Below, in pieces: positions 45,238 through 58,050 of a DNA stretch of 64,000 nucleotides. The notes under the pieces are model-generated. The model worked only from the letters and a program-made list of their open reading frames with translations, was not told the origin of the DNA and searched no databases. The stretch comes from Archegozetes longisetosus. Lineage: Eukaryota; Arthropoda; Arachnida; Sarcoptiformes; Trhypochthoniidae. Positions within the stretch are counted from its first letter, which is position 1, and every line of letters begins with the position of its first letter. The stretch spans positions 9,775,172 through 9,839,171 of the forward strand of contig JAEMBT020000008.1 of assembly GCA_018873245.2 (NCBI GenBank), in the 5' to 3' direction. Position numbers and translations under genes: made by a program.

Positions 45238-47789
45238 TCGATTCAATTTCACTCAAGTTATTCACTCAATGTATAAAATATTTATTTATTGTGACACAAT
45301 TACTCAACAGCTTTCGAGAAATACATTAAAAATATGAGGTACAATTCATATTTATTTCAAATTAATATCAATGATTGGTGTAGCATTGTATTAAAATCTG
45401 ATCAATATGAGCTTGTGGCGGTATAAATCTGCCCATTAAACCTTTCATTTATACAGTATAATAGGCAATTTCATACTGCCAAGAGTTTACATTAATGTTA
45501 TTAATTTAAAATAGCTGAAGCTTCAAAAATGAAGAGTCGAATTACAATATTTTAGCGTGAGATATGATACATACCAGTGTCACCACTATAAATCTACCAA
45601 AAATAATCGATTTCAAAAATAGCAAGAGTCCTCGTTTCCTCTTAGATTCGATTACATTTTAATAGTTATTCAAACTTTATTAATCTTGATCTAATCTCAA
45701 TCTCGCACTTTTTTAAATTTTTTCATCATACCGTCTCGTCAAGTGGAAATTATTATACTAATCTAATAACTACTGATTATTATCTATGAATTAAAATGTT
45801 ATATGATTTACGTTCAAATTTTTCAGTTAGAAAGTATGCTTTTAGTTTAGTTTCTGCTCCTTAAATATGATTTTATGTAATTTAAATTGTAATTTTGATT
45901 TACAATCAATTTGTTATCTGTGGTGAAAAAATTTTTATTTAATTAATTTTTTCGAATTCGTTTCATCTCCTCTAATTAATTTTACGAAAAACCGGCCTTA
46001 TCTCGTCCCATGAGTTCCGTGTGATTTTTCATGTGGCAATATTTCGTGCTCATCCTATGTTAAATTCAAATTTTGATCTACAAAATTCAAAAATGCTGAC
46101 CCATAGTGTTAGCCCCTGGGCCTGAGCTTTGGGTTTATTAAAACTTTAAAAGTCTGACATTCGCACCAAAAGGCAGAAGAATATTAACTCTGCACCTGTT
46201 TGTGTTTAAAGATGCTGGTTTACAGTCAATTATCTTATTTTAATCACCGAAGTGGGCAGTAGCCACCTTTTTGTAATTAAAATGCCCAAACTCGAATTTA
46301 TTGATCATTTTGATCACAATGATGCCAATCTCTATACTATTTGGTAACCACAGACCGAGCTTCGGGATAAGAAATGTTTTCAAAATAAAAGTCTGTTTAG
46401 CAATTTAAAATTATTCTCAGAAACGAACAGAAAACTTTGTCCTCAAGTAAATAGGACAAGTAGTATTATACAGTAACTAAATTTCAAACTTTTATTTATC
46501 ATCAAAAATTCTGAGATTTTAATCATTACTTAATAATTGAGAATAAATGCACAAAAAATTAAAATATGAGATATCAGAAACTATACATATAAGCCATAAG
46601 ACTAAACTTGATTATCACCAGATTTTTGATAGGTCGTCAATTTTAGGAATTTTAAATGTGTCTATAATTAAAAATTATAATAACTATATTAAATATTAAG
46701 CTTAAATTCGCTTATTTTTTAAAATAGTCGAGTTTCCTCATTAACCGCCTTCGAGGTAACTAGTCTTCATTAATGAAGTGATAAGTCCATTTTAATGTAA
46801 TAGCACAATAATCACATGCGAAAGAGATAAATCAAACAAATTAGAGCAGGTTTTATCGACTATTTTAAAAGCTGCTTAACATAAAAGGCACTTTTTTGAG
46901 AAAAACACTAACAATTTATATATCGGTTGTATGCAAATGTTTAATCGATGTTCACCACTTTTCGTTGTGTAATACATTTTCATATTATTTTCATATATTT
47001 AATGAAAATGAATTTTATTACTATAGATCTTAATACAATAACAAACTTTTTGATTTCAGACAAAACCTAATTAATGGCTAATATTTAATGATTAAATTTA
47101 CTTAATTTAATAAGCAGTGAAGAGCATTGATCCGAAATCTTGAGCTTCAAAGTCGAACTTCTATAAGCGCAACTCAGAATTCTTGATCTTTGAATTGCAC
47201 TTGTACTTAGAAGCTTAGGTCCAAGCTGTGAGCTGCGCTTCTGAGCTTATGTTAAAAGTTTTAAATAATCAGCAGTAATTTCTATAGGTGTTTTTACAAA
47301 TTAAAATGAAGTATTTATGCAAATAATACGTTCATTCTGATCATAAGATTTGAAGAATAAATTCAAACACATTGAACTCAGATTGAGACAAAGTTTTAGA
47401 TTAATTATGATATATTTTAATGTTTCCTAAGAGTATTACTCGAAACTAATACTAAAAAGTGTCTCATTTTCTGAACACTTTAAAATTTTAGTATCTTATC
47501 ACTTAATTTGATAAAGAAATCATTTTCATTCGACTTTTGAGTTTCTGAAAGTACTTCAACATTGCGTTCAGTATGACTTATTAATAATCGTGCGTCTTAT
47601 GATTGTACTTTATATTCTTGTGAAGATATTAGACCTTTTTAGCTCTTAATTTTTGAATTAAGTTTAATTTTAGTTAAAGTTATAGTTAACTTTAACTTTA
47701 ACTAAAAGGAGATTCAAGTTAACTCAAATTTTATAACTTAACTTAAAAAGGCTGGAAGATATTGTGATAATAGTTTCAAACAACAATTA
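45238..47789. other. Duplicated upstream region, no gene
   Basis: About 45170-46080 is almost identical to 60880-61790, and more diverged from 52940-53580 plus 54100-54310. The similarity of the three blocks fades after about 46930-47100. From there to 47789 is AT-rich DNA with an AGTTAACTTTAACTTTAACT tract at 47680-47700. No coding sequence or conserved frame. Confidence 0.5.
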
Positions 47790-48720
47790 AGGGCTGTGCA
47801 ATATATTAGGTGTTTCTTAAACTTTAATAAAATTAGAAAAAGTCGGAACATTTTAATGAAAATTTATACAAATTATTTGTAAATATTGTATTTCTTATTT
47901 GTTTTCTTTAATCTGTACTAAAACTCCTCTATACCCAATCGCACGCAACTTTCTTTTGATACTGCTCATTAGTCGTGCAGAATTTTGTGCTACTTTCTTT
48001 GATATTTGCCGCCACTTTCTTAAAAGAAGTCAGATCTTTTGGTGCATTTTTGAGTTTTCGGTATTCAGTTTTTGCATAATGACCAACATCTCTCAATAGG
48101 ACGCGCCTGCGGTATGTTAGGCGCGTTGTCCTCTCTTCTAACGAAATCGATGCCATTCGCTGTTAGCCATTCCTATACGTCCTTACGATAATGGCTAGTG
48201 GCCAGACCGGGGTAAAACAGTATTTTCTTGTCTGGATGATGTTTATTGATGAAAGGAAGCAATAGTTTCTTTAACCACTCATTTTTATATATGGAACCAT
48301 CTAGACTTCGCTCAAAAATGAAGGACTCTCTAACATTACCCAACTGATCTATGGCTTGCAAAATGAGATATTTATTTGTAAGCATTTCTTTAGGTTTAAA
48401 TCTGATTTTATCTTAAACTTCTTTTTTGCTTCTTGCATGAAAATAAAGTTTTCCAGGAGCTTGTGTTAGCTCTATCGAGACATAAGTTTCGTCGTCAATA
48501 ATGAACAATTATTGACGACGTGGAAAACTGCACAACTCTTTTATTGAGTACTTCTTCTTGTCGTGTCATTCGCTTATTTGTAGACATTTTGTAAAAATTC
48601 CAAAGAAACACAAAAATAGAGACTTAAAGAATTGTGTTCTATTTATCTCAATGATAAAGAATGTGTTATCTACGCAGCACGCGCAAATTGTAAAAAACAC
48701 CTAATATATTGCACAGTCCT
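47790..48720 (-). mobile_element. Tc1/mariner-class element, 931 bp
   Basis: TIRs AGGGCTGTGCAATATATTAG and the complement of CTAATATATTGCACAGTCCT, flanked by TA (47788-47789 and 48721-48722). Encodes a shortened, broken transposase on the minus strand. Confidence 0.85.
47929..48590 (-). pseudogene. Tc1/mariner transposase, broken and internally deleted
   Basis: It begins near 48588 (MSTNKRMTRQEEVLNKR). Catalytic-core fragments follow: DDETYVSIELTQAPGKLYFH in an interrupted frame, MLTNKYLILQAIDQLGNVRE (from 48385), then FYPGLATSHYRKDV, where the second catalytic Asp has become Gly. The tail matches the family pattern RPIExxWxxxK only after a frameshift near 48090. The N-terminal DNA-binding region is mostly lost. 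Stops at several points. Confidence 0.75.
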
Positions 48721-48889
48721 TATCTCTTATTTCCAAATATTAAAAGATTTGAGTAACGAATTTAAATAATATTATTTTAAGGTCTAATGCATTACTAATT
48801 CTTTCTTTAAACAAGTAGTTATTTCATTATATTTCGTTTTAAAGTGAAGTTTATTTTGAAAACAATGACTCACAACTCAGGTATGCATC

Positions 48890-49700
48890 TCATCATAGAG
48901 ATATATTTTGAGAGTTATGGGGATTATCTCCTTTTTTAGCTCTTTATAAGAGATCAATTTAAAGCTTTTTTGATTCTACCTATGCATTTGATAATCTGTT
49001 CGGTACTGCATTCAAAATACTTTCAGCAAAACACACCATTAGTATGATCTAGACTTCTTTTTAAACTTAGATCGAGACGATGCAATGCCTCAAATTTTTA
49101 TCCAATTATTTCCGGACCCAAGAACTATAGGAGCCTCAAAATAACTATCGGACGATAAGTAAAATTTCAAATGTGCCTTAGATTCAGGGTAAAACTATTG
49201 AATAAGTTGTGTGTCATTTAGAAGCTCAAGTAATATTCTTCCTCCACTAATCAAAGATAACCATTTTGAATGTTTATAGTACGAGTTGATTAAAGAATAT
49301 TCTTTGTTCTCGATTATTTCTTTTCATATTTTCTTATTCTTTTCGAGTTCGCTATTCTTGTCGCAAAATTTATCGGAAGAATAATTTTCTTTTAAAACCA
49401 TTTTTGGCAATCAATCCAATTAAAATTTATTGTTTAAGTTATGATAGATCCGTTATCGGTGAAAATTATTAAGGTTTTGATTAGATAATATATTCGAGAC
49501 TTACTTTTAAAAATGATTCAATAGTCTTTTTCGACACATACTAGTGGCATCATATTTCATTATCTGGTGATTGTTGTAAGTGATTGATTCTCGTGATATT
49601 AGATCAAACAGTTAGCTTAACTCCATTATAATTATTAATATAATTTTAAGTTCTTAAGTACAATAAATCGAATTAAATGAGTAAAATTTTCATTATTTAG
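48890..49700 (-). pseudogene. IR exons 5-6 remnant
   Basis: Exon 6-like DNA at about 49085-49365 and exon 5-like DNA at 49500-49640 (GATTCTCGTGATATTAGATC corresponds to the SDIERI segment), both out of frame. The 5' part is duplicated at 37760-38208. Beyond 49700 there is only AT-rich DNA up to the MITE at 50328; a weak exon 4-like trace is possible around 49900. Confidence 0.6.
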
Positions 49701-50327
49701 AAACCGCCCTCTTGTATGAGTTGATTAATTAACAAATTTATAATAAAAGCATTCTTTATGATTATTCCCTGAATGCTCACTTAGGGTAAAATTTCGATTC
49801 AATTTAAGAACCATGAATGCTTAGTAAGTTTTCTTTTGAAATCTTCAGTTAAAATAATTTTCCAATAAATTTCTTTTAAAAGAATTATGATTATTATTGT
49901 TAATAAATTAAAATCCAAATGGATTTGTCCAACTTTAAAGCTGGCATTTTCTTTTTAAGCAATTAATTTATATCTATTCAATTATTGGCATTCTCATAAA
50001 ATTATAAAAAGTGTTTGAGTACTGAACTATTGATATTAAGGCGAAGGAATAAGTTTTTGAAGTAACTAAAATGTCTGATTTCTTTGCGTAGTTAGTGACT
50101 CTTTATTTGAACACTCTTTGATATTTAAAATAAGATCGAATGTAACTTCAGTTCAATTAAAAACAACAAGCAGTTAGCTTGAAATAGAATTATATTTTGA
50201 ATTTTAAATCTCTCTCGGTAATTACTCTGAGTGATTTACAATCATTGGAACAATTTTAATGCATTTCGCATAATATCAGACTTTCTGGATTGAAATTTTC
50301 GATAAAACTAATTCACGAATAACGAAT
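49701..50327. other. No gene recognised
   Basis: AT-rich; possibly the far-diverged remainder of the receptor relic on its left. The corresponding part of the sister block has been replaced by virus-like and LINE sequence. Confidence 0.35.
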
Positions 50328-50542
50328 TAGAGGGACCAGACCTTCATAAACGACTTTGAGTCTCCAGGGGTCGTACTCTGATTCCAGTCTCCAGGAGCGT
50401 ATTTTCCTTGAAATTATAAACTCCAGTAACTAAACTTTGTATGTATAATTCAGAGTTTAATTTCTGGAGCTTATTATCTCAAGGAAAGACACGCTCCTGA
50501 TGTCTGAAGTCAGAGTACGATCGCTGGAGATCTGGTCACTCT
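50328..50542. mobile_element. Foldback MITE, 215 bp, 9-bp target duplication
   Basis: The arms mirror each other: AGAGGGACCAGACCTTC against the complement AGAGTGACCAGATCTCC, then CGTACTCTGATTCCAG and AGGAGCGTATTTTCCTTG against theirs. ATAACGAAT flanks both sides (50319-50327 and 50543-50551), which fits a MULE-type MITE. It is the intact form of the element broken at 42102-42792. Confidence 0.75.
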
Positions 50543-51212
50543 ATAACGAATAAATTCATTTACGACTAATATAATTGGAAATAGAGAGGTGCTACTACGA
50601 TAACCACCTTGTAGAACATATCTGATTATTCGACTGTATGTCAAACTAAATATGTTATTAAAATTCAAAATTTATTGATAAAAATAGTCAATCATCCAAT
50701 AGGTCAAGTTTTAAGGTTTACTAAATAAAAACTTTCACGAACTACGCACGAAAGCATATATTTTTTAACTCTCAGCTTCTAATTGTTGTGATTGTAATTT
50801 TACTTTATTTATCTAAATAAAAACCTTTTATGTAAAATGATTGTTACTCGCATTTGCATAAAATAAACACAATTTCTGAGAGGATATAATGATTAATGTC
50901 TTTTACAACAACTACATTAAATGTAGAATAAACGTTAATACAGTGTTGGGTTATTATACAGCAAAATTCTTCAATAAAACAATTATTTTCCCTAAGCTCT
51001 GGCTGAATATGAAATTCGAAGCTCGAACTTCATATAATAAATTATTTTAATGAAAATGAAGAAAGGTGCTGAATTAAAAACTTTACTATAAAACATAGAA
51101 ATTAGGTATTGAATCACGGGTCAATACATAATAAATCACCGAATACAACATTGAAACCGAAAAGTCACAAAAAATAACACAAACCATGAACTTTTAGCAT
51201 ACCAGCAATAAT
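50543..51212. other. Downstream flank of IR, no gene
   Basis: Repeat of 42793-43436 with small indels; an extra stretch is present at about 51000-51045. Confidence 0.5.
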
Positions 51213-52900
51213 TTATAACATTCTCGTGCGACACTGCCTCTCACTGATAAATGTCAACAACGAACAAAAGTATCCAAAATTAACCAAATGAAACAATACA
51301 TTAAAACTTAATAAACCAAATGGCTCATAATTATTTGAATGTTTGGTCGATGATCTATAAATGCAAGCATTAACTTTACTATCATTTGAAATTTCTCTTT
51401 TCCACATTGTGTCGAGTTTCCAAACATTCAATAATCCGTTTGTTACTGTGTTCGTAACACTAAAGACAACACAGTTTATCAGATTTTATGTAAGAAATAA
51501 CTTTTAGTAAGAATACTTGCATATAATTTATTCCATTCCTCAAACTTTTTTCTAAATTCTTATTGAATCCAAGAGCTATAGGAGTATCAAGATAACTATC
51601 GGGCGATAGGTAAAAATTCAAATGTGTATTAAGTTTACAATAATACTGTTTAATCCCAAACGCGTCACCTCGGTAGTCAAGTAATGCTATTTTACCATTA
51701 CTAATCAATGGTAATAATCTTAAATACTCATTGTATGAGTGCATTAAAGAATATTCCTTATTATCGGCGATTCTCTTCCATATTTTCTTATTCTCTTCGA
51801 GTTCGCTATCCTTATAGAATGATAAATAATTTTTCTCGCAAAAAATTCATTCAACACAAAAATCTTTGCTCTATCATACTGAGAATATTATCGAAAAATT
51901 AAAAACAATGACTTACTTTGAAAAATGTTTCGATAGAAGTTCCGGAATATATGACTGGAACAATGTTTTCATTATTCGATAATTGGCTTAAAGTATCGAT
52001 TCTCTCGATATCAGATCCAATTATTAATTCGACTCCAATATGAGAATTAATGTAAATACAAATTATCACATACCATAAGTTGAAAAATAATGTTAATATT
52101 GTAGGTATATTCACTAATGAACTTTTTATGTTAGCTAAAAATTGAAAGATTTTGTTAGATGGTAGTCGAAAATTCACATAAATACATACTTTGGTTGAAT
52201 AAAATTCTGATCAAATTCCAAATATCTAAAGATCGATTATATTTTTTATTTTTAATGTATTTATCATTGAGTTTTAAGTAAACTCTATTAAAAATAAATA
52301 TAAATATCATCATATTTATAATTAATATCCAAATCGACTTTTCAACATTCATTAAATAATCAGTTATTTTGTTATTTCTCTCTTCATTAGTGTTAGTCAT
52401 TATAGTATAAGGAGTCATCGTTATTATTTCTGAATAAGATATAACAAGAGATCTTTCATAAGTCACATCGAGTGGGATTATCGATATATCACATTCCTGT
52501 TAATTGAATTAGAATAACATGTCATCCAAATCATATTAAAATTTAAATAAATAAGATAAAATGAAATTTTACATTTCTGGCTAACATTCCTACAATTCCC
52601 GTCCAATTACCTCCATTTATAGAACCATATTCGTGGCCGTCTGACGGCTTGACTAATTCATAGCTTCAAATCAATCAATAATTAATTACAAAACATTTGG
52701 ATTGTAAATAATTACCTGATATTCAAATGTTTAGTCATTAATTTTAAGAAATCCCTCATAATTCCAATCATAACTAACTCACCGTTAGTCCCAATTTTCA
52801 CTTCTGTCACTGAATTAGACTAAAGAAATTTTATCAAACTTTCAAACATCAGTTTTTAATCAGTTAAACTTACAGCTACTAGTGCAACTTTTAGATGCAT
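51213..52900 (-). CDS. Divergent ionotropic receptor, type B, intact
   Basis: Seven exons: 52900-52874, 52819-52716, 52663-52573, 52496-52190, 52134-51917, 51810-51521, 51459-51213; 427 residues, no lesion seen. All introns are GT-AG except the last, which has a GC donor (GCAAGT at 51520-51515) and acceptor TTTAG. S1 has MHLKVALVA, ELVKPSDGHEYG (Lys where the sisters have Glu), WTGIVGMLARN and VTYERS with the conserved Arg (about 89). TM1 (ILIINMMIFIFIF) has an unusual Asn in the membrane segment. The pore segment is DIWNLIRILFNQ. TM2 (FFNLWYVIICIYINSH) is at about 192-207. S2 has SDIERIDTLSQLSNN, and TM3 (FHLVNFGYFCSLLTFISE) is at about 400-420. No signal peptide; the TATA-like motif lies about 85 bp upstream of the ATG. 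Ligand unknown. Confidence 0.85.
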
Positions 52901-52982
52901 TTCACTTAAAACCAAACTTCTTGATTGAAACTTTTGAGCAAAGGTAGTTCATCTCATTTTTGTTAGAGTATTATTTTATTTG

Positions 52983-52992
52983 CTCTCTTATA
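52983..52992 (-). promoter_or_regulatory. TATA-like core promoter of type B IR
   Basis: Minus-strand TATAAGAGAG, 83-92 bp before the ATG at 52900. With a start about 30 bp downstream the leader would be only about 55 nt, leaving no room for an upstream coding exon. Confidence 0.5.
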
Positions 52993-55839
52993 TTGACTCA
53001 AGTTATTTACTCAATGCATAAAATATTCTTTTATTGTGACACAATTACTCAACAGCTTTCGAGAAATACATTAAGAATATGAGGCACAATTCATATTTTA
53101 TTTCAAATTAATATCAATGATTGTTATAATTTTGTTTCAAAATCTGATCAATATGAGCTTGTGTCGGTATAAATCTGCCCATTAAACCTTTCATTTATAC
53201 TGTATAATAGGCAATTTCATAGTACCAAGAATTTACATTAAAGTTATTAATTTTAAAGTAGCTGAAACTTCAACAATGAAGAGTCAAATTACAATATTTT
53301 AGCGTGAAATATGTTACCTTTCCGGTGTTACCACTCTAAATCTACCAAAAATAATCGATTCTGAAAATTGCAAGAATCCTCGCTTTCTCTTAGATTTGAT
53401 TTCACTTTAATAGTCTTGCACTTTTTCAAAATTTTTTTCATCATACCGTGTCGTCTAATGGAAACTATTATCCTAATCTAATCAATACTGATCCTTTATT
53501 AATGAATTAATATATTATATGATTTATGTTAAAATTTTTCAGTTAGAAAGTATGCGTTTAGTTTCACTTCTGCTCCTTAAATATAGGGTGACTACCCGTC
53601 CCGTTTTTGACGTGATAGTCCCGTCTTTTTAAAGATAAAAGACAGAAATCCCGTCAGATCAAAAACTATCGACGGGACAATTAGTTGTCCCGTTTTTCAA
53701 CTTTCGTTTCGAAAATGTGTATAGAAAACATTTCTTAGAAATTTAAACATTGAATTTATTTTTAAAATGATAAGGGATTAAGAAATCCAGTATAATTTAT
53801 TGAACGCCTGTGGCTTAAAACCAAAAGTTATAGAATTGATCTATTCTGCCTTAACTTATATCTGAAATAAACTAGTATTTCTTACTTTTGGATAACTTTT
53901 GAAAGATGCTATTTCTAAAAGATATACCTTTGAAATCAACCATGACTAATAATTTTCAATGTTTTAATATCAAAATGTATTGTTTGACAACAAATATTTG
54001 TAATAACTAATAAAAGCGACATTTTTATTTTTAAAAATGTAAGGGTCCCACTTGATACTTTTGTCCCGTCATGAGACAAGTCAGAGGTGGTTACCCTACT
54101 TAAATATGATTTATATGTAATTTAATTTGTAATTTTGATTTACAATCAATTTGTTATCTGTGGTGAAAAAAATTTCGTTTAATTAATTGTTGCGAATTCG
54201 TTTCATCTCCTAAAGTTAATTTTACGAAAAACTGGCCTTATCTCGTCTCATGAGTTCCGTATGATTTTTAATGTGGCGATATCTTGTGCACATTCTATGT
54301 TAAATCTTATGTTAAATTTAAATTTTGATCTACAAAATTCAAAAATGTTGAACCATAGTGTTAGCCCCTAGGCCTGAGCTTTGGGTTTATTAAAACTTTA
54401 AAAGTCTGCCATTCGGCCCAGAAGACAGAGGAGTGCCAACTCTGTACCTGTTTATGTTTAAAGGTGAAGGTTTTCAGTCAATTATCTTAATTTAATCACC
54501 GAAGTTGGTAGTAGCCACCTTTTAGTAATTAAAATTCCTAAACTCGAATTTATTGATTATTTTGATCACAATGATGCCAATCTCTATACTATTTGGTAAC
54601 CAAAGATCAAGCTTTGCGAAAAGAAATGTTTTCAAAATAAAAGTCTGTTTAGCAATTTAAAATTATTCTCAGAAACGAACAACAGAAAACTTTGTCCTCA
54701 AGTAAATAGGACAAATAGTATTATACAGTAACTAAATTTCAAACTTTTATTTATCATCAAAAATTTTAAGACTTAAATCATTACTTAATAATTGAGAATA
54801 AATGCCCAAAAAATTAAAATATGAAATATCAGAAACTATACATATAAGCCATAAGACTAAATTTGATTATCACCAAATTTTTGATAGATCGTCAATTTTA
54901 GGAATTTTAAATGTGTCTATAACTAAAAATTATAATAACTATATTAAATATTAAGCTTAAATTTGACTATTTTTCAAAATAGACGAGTTTCTTATTAATC
55001 GCCTTCGAGCTACTAGTCTTCATTAATGAAGTGATAAGTCCTTTTAAATGTAATAGCACAACAATCAGACGAGAAAGAGATAAATCAAACAAATTAAAGC
55101 AGGTTTTATCGACTATTTTAAAAGCGACTTAACATAAAAGGCTAATCTTTTCGAGAAATACACTAACAATTTATATATCGATTGTATGTAAATGATTAAA
55201 TCGATGTTCGCTTTTTGTTGTGTAATAGCCTATTTATTTATACTTTTATAGGAACATAATAATCATTCACTTATGAATATGAATAATATACATAAATACT
55301 GAAAAAGGATAAAATGGAGAATAGCCTTGATCCGATCACTAATTCAACTCCGATATTAGAATTAATTATAAGTATAAATTATGATATATAATAAATTAAA
55401 ATTCTGTCTGTCTGTCTGTCGTCATACGGAACATAGAGTTATGCTATAGATACAGTATGTTTAACACATTAGGATACAGATTTAAGGCCTCATAACTTCA
55501 GAACTAAATTACCGAATTTGATGAAATTAGTTTCATTTTAAGAACAAATATTCAAGATTATTTGCTTTAAGTTTTCATTAATTTATCTCAAATATTCTCT
55601 GAGTTTATGTAGTACAAAATTAAATTTTTAAACATGTCCATGGAATTCTTGTTATAATAACTATTGATTGACTTTATTAGTAAATATACTCCAAGCGAAA
55701 ATACTATAAATAATTACTGCGTAATACTCATAAAAATCGAAAAATTATTAATAAAATAAGTTCTGCAATAAAAAATATTTCAATACTAAATATTTGTATA
55801 CTAATAAATTCTAACCTCTAATTACAAGCTCGCTGTCAA
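52993..55839. other. Duplicated upstream region, no gene
   Basis: Homologous to 45240-47100 and 60950-63260, and interrupted by the hAT MITE at 53584-54098. The part at 55010-55500 is almost identical to 62450-62960, including a CTGTCTGTCTGTCTGTC microsatellite at about 55404-55420 (62866-62882). At about 55840 it joins the truncated last exon of an IR pseudogene. Confidence 0.5.
53584..54098. mobile_element. hAT-type MITE, 515 bp, 8-bp target duplication
   Basis: Ends TAGGGTGACTACCCGTCCCG and the complement of GTCAGAGGTGGTTACCCTA, with CTTAAATA on both sides (53576-53583, 54099-54106). The two sister blocks have an uninterrupted CTCCTTAAATATGATTT at this point. The interior repeats GTCCCGT motifs and is non-coding. 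Confidence 0.85.
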
Positions 55840-56094
55840 TTATAATCTCATTTTTCCACGTCACATCTACTTTCCATGCATTCAATAATCCATTCGACAC
55901 CGTATTCATAATACTATCAACAAAACAACATTCATAAAAAAATTAATATTTAAAATTTAAATTTTACATATAATTTATTCCATCTCTCCAACTTTTATCT
56001 AAATTCTTGAATCCAAGAGCTACCGGCACTTCAAGATAACTATCAGGTGATACGTATAAATTCATATGCGTATCAGATTTGCAATAAAACAGAA

Positions 56095-56559
56095 GGGTAA
56101 ATCCGGGCTAATGAGTCTAAGGGGGTTCCCGACTCCCTACCTCCAAGTGTAATACACCATTGGATTCAGTTCGTCGAGCTAAACATTTTGATACTACACT
56201 TGACTACTTCCAACCCGAACCTGACCACTTCTGGCCACCGAGACCTAACCCCCTCGAGAATCCAGGTTTATCCATTACGAGGTACTAAACCAAACAATCA
56301 TGGATATCTCGAGAACTACTTGAGATAATTGACTAAGTGAGGTATCAAAATGTTCAGTTCGATGTCCTGAGTTCAATGATATATCACTTGGCGGGGTCGG
56401 CCACTCTCGTCGGGAGTTGTCCAGAAGTGGTCAGGTTCGGGTCAAAAGTGGTCAAGCGTAGTATCAAAATGTTCAGCTTGACGAACTGAATCCAATGATA
56501 TATCACACTTGGGGGTGGGAGGTCGGGAACCCCTTTAGAATCATTAGCCGGATTCACTC
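56095..56559. mobile_element. Foldback hAT-type MITE, 465 bp, 8-bp target duplication, in IR exon 6
   Basis: Ends GGGTAAATCCGG and CCGGATTCACTC; AAACAGAA flanks both sides (56087-56094, 56560-56567). The arms contain the same CATTGGATTCAGTTCGTC, AACATTTTGATACTAC and CGAACCTGACCACTTCTGG blocks in mirror order. Non-coding and G+C-richer than the host. Confidence 0.85.
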
Positions 56560-57593
56560 AAACAGAATTATAGGCTGTGCATCATTTTGCAACTCAAGTA
56601 ATGCTATTCTTCTTATGCTAATCAATGGTAATAATTTTGAATAATCATTGTACAAGTTGACTAGAGAATATTCTTTATTATTCAAAATTCTATTCCATAT
56701 TTTCTTATTCTCTTCGAGCTCACTGTCCTATAAAATATGATAACTTACACACTTAATCAGAGCTTATTTTACACAAAAATCTTTTTCAAGTATCGAAAGT
56801 TTATTTGGGAGTCAATAAATACAGACTAATCTTAAAAAATGATTCGATTGCAGTTCCAACACATACAATTGGTATTATATTTTCATTATCTGTTAGTTGT
56901 TGTTAAGTATTGATTCTCTCGATATCAGATCCAACTATTATTTTGACTCTAATATGAGAATTAATATAAATACAAATGATGACATACCATAAATTGAAAT
57001 AAATGGTTAACATTGTTGGTATATTTGGTAATGAAGTTTTCAGTAATCCTGAAAATATTAAATTTAACTTTAAGTATTCAAATTTCGAGAATTCAGTTAA
57101 TGCTTACTTTGGTTGACAACAATTCTTATCAAATCCCAGATATCTAAAGATGCAGCACAATTTTGTTCGTTTTTATATAGTCTATTATAGATTTTACAGA
57201 AAATAACTACAACAATTAATGTTATCATCATCAATATCCAAATAGATTTTTCAACATTCATTAAATAGTCTGTTATTGTGTTATCTCTGTGTTAATTGGT
57301 ATTAGTTATTATACTATAAGGAGTTGTCGTTAATATTTCTGAAAATGACATAACAACAGATCTGTCATATGTAACATCGAGTGAAGTTATGGATATATCA
57401 CATTCTTAATAATCGAAAAATAATTATTTTCACTAAAAATCAAGTTAAATCCAAATTTGAAAAATCATTACATTTCTGGTTAACATGCCTACAATTCCTG
57501 TCCAATTATTAGTTTGATCTTTAGCACCATATTCACCGTCCGATGGCTCGACAAAGTTATAACTTGAAACAATTTAAAATTAAGTTAAAATAT

Positions 57594-57670
57594 AAGGGGC
57601 CCGAAAAGAAACCGGCGATTTAATAGTAATATAACGTTAATAAATCGCCGATTTCTTTTCAGGGTCCCTT
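57594..57670. mobile_element. 77-bp palindromic mini-MITE
   Basis: AAGGGGCCCGAAAAGAAACC at one end and the near complement (GATTTCTTTTCAGGGTCCCTT) at the other, with TA-type flanks, in the intron between exons 2 and 3 of the pseudogene. The sister at 35.55 kb lacks it. Confidence 0.7.
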
Positions 57671-57835
57671 ATATGTTGATTGTGAAAACTTACCTAACAT
57701 TTAAATGCTTAGTCATTAATTGTAAGAATTCTCTCATTGTTCCAACCATTAATAGTTTTCCATCAGTAGTATTTTTCAATTCTGTCACTGGATTTGATTA
57801 AAAGAAATACCCTTAAAATAAAAAGAAATACAATC

Positions 57836-57999
57836 TGACCCGGCTATTGGCAACTCGGTTATAGGCAACCCCGGTTGTAAGCAAGTAACTTATTCGGTAC
57901 CAACTAATCCAATCATGTGTTAAAGAGTTCGGATATAGGCAAACCCAGTTATAAGCAACTTATGTTTTACGCAACGACTAGTTGTCTATAACCGAGTCA
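57836..57999. mobile_element. MITE with iterated GGTTATAGGCAA motif
   Basis: Ends TGACCCGGCTATTGGCAACT and, on the complement, TGACTCGGTTATAGACAACT. Inside, four or five variants of GGTTATAGGCAAC recur. It lies in the first intron of the pseudogene; absent from the intact copy. Confidence 0.65.
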
Positions 58000-58050
58000 A
58001 GCTGTACTTTTGAAACTTAAAGTTATTACTCCTATTCTCAAATGCATTTT

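Larger units (their letters stand above)
55840..58050 (-). pseudogene. Ionotropic receptor pseudogene, type A, riddled with insertions
   Basis: Traces of all seven exons: exon 1 at about 58050, exon 2 about 57797-57694, exon 3 about 57565-57475, exon 4 about 57408-57110, exon 5 about 57055-56840, exon 6 about 56730-55970 and the start of exon 7 about 55915-55840. Lesions include the exon 1 donor changed from GT to TT, a stop in exon 4 (AAT TAA where sisters have AAC AAA), a stop in exon 5 (ACT TAA for ACT TTA), exon 6 split by the hAT MITE at 56095-56559, and exon 7 cut off before TM3. Two further MITEs sit in its introns. Closest to the intact copy at 34.1 kb. Clearly dead. Confidence 0.8.

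Noticed and set aside
52949..52957. Two-codon upstream ORF (ATG AGA TGA; ATG ATA TGA in the copies at 43.4 and 59.2 kb)
   Set aside because: It lies about where transcription would start relative to the TATA-like motif, so it is probably at or before the cap site; not conserved in the 22.1-kb copy.
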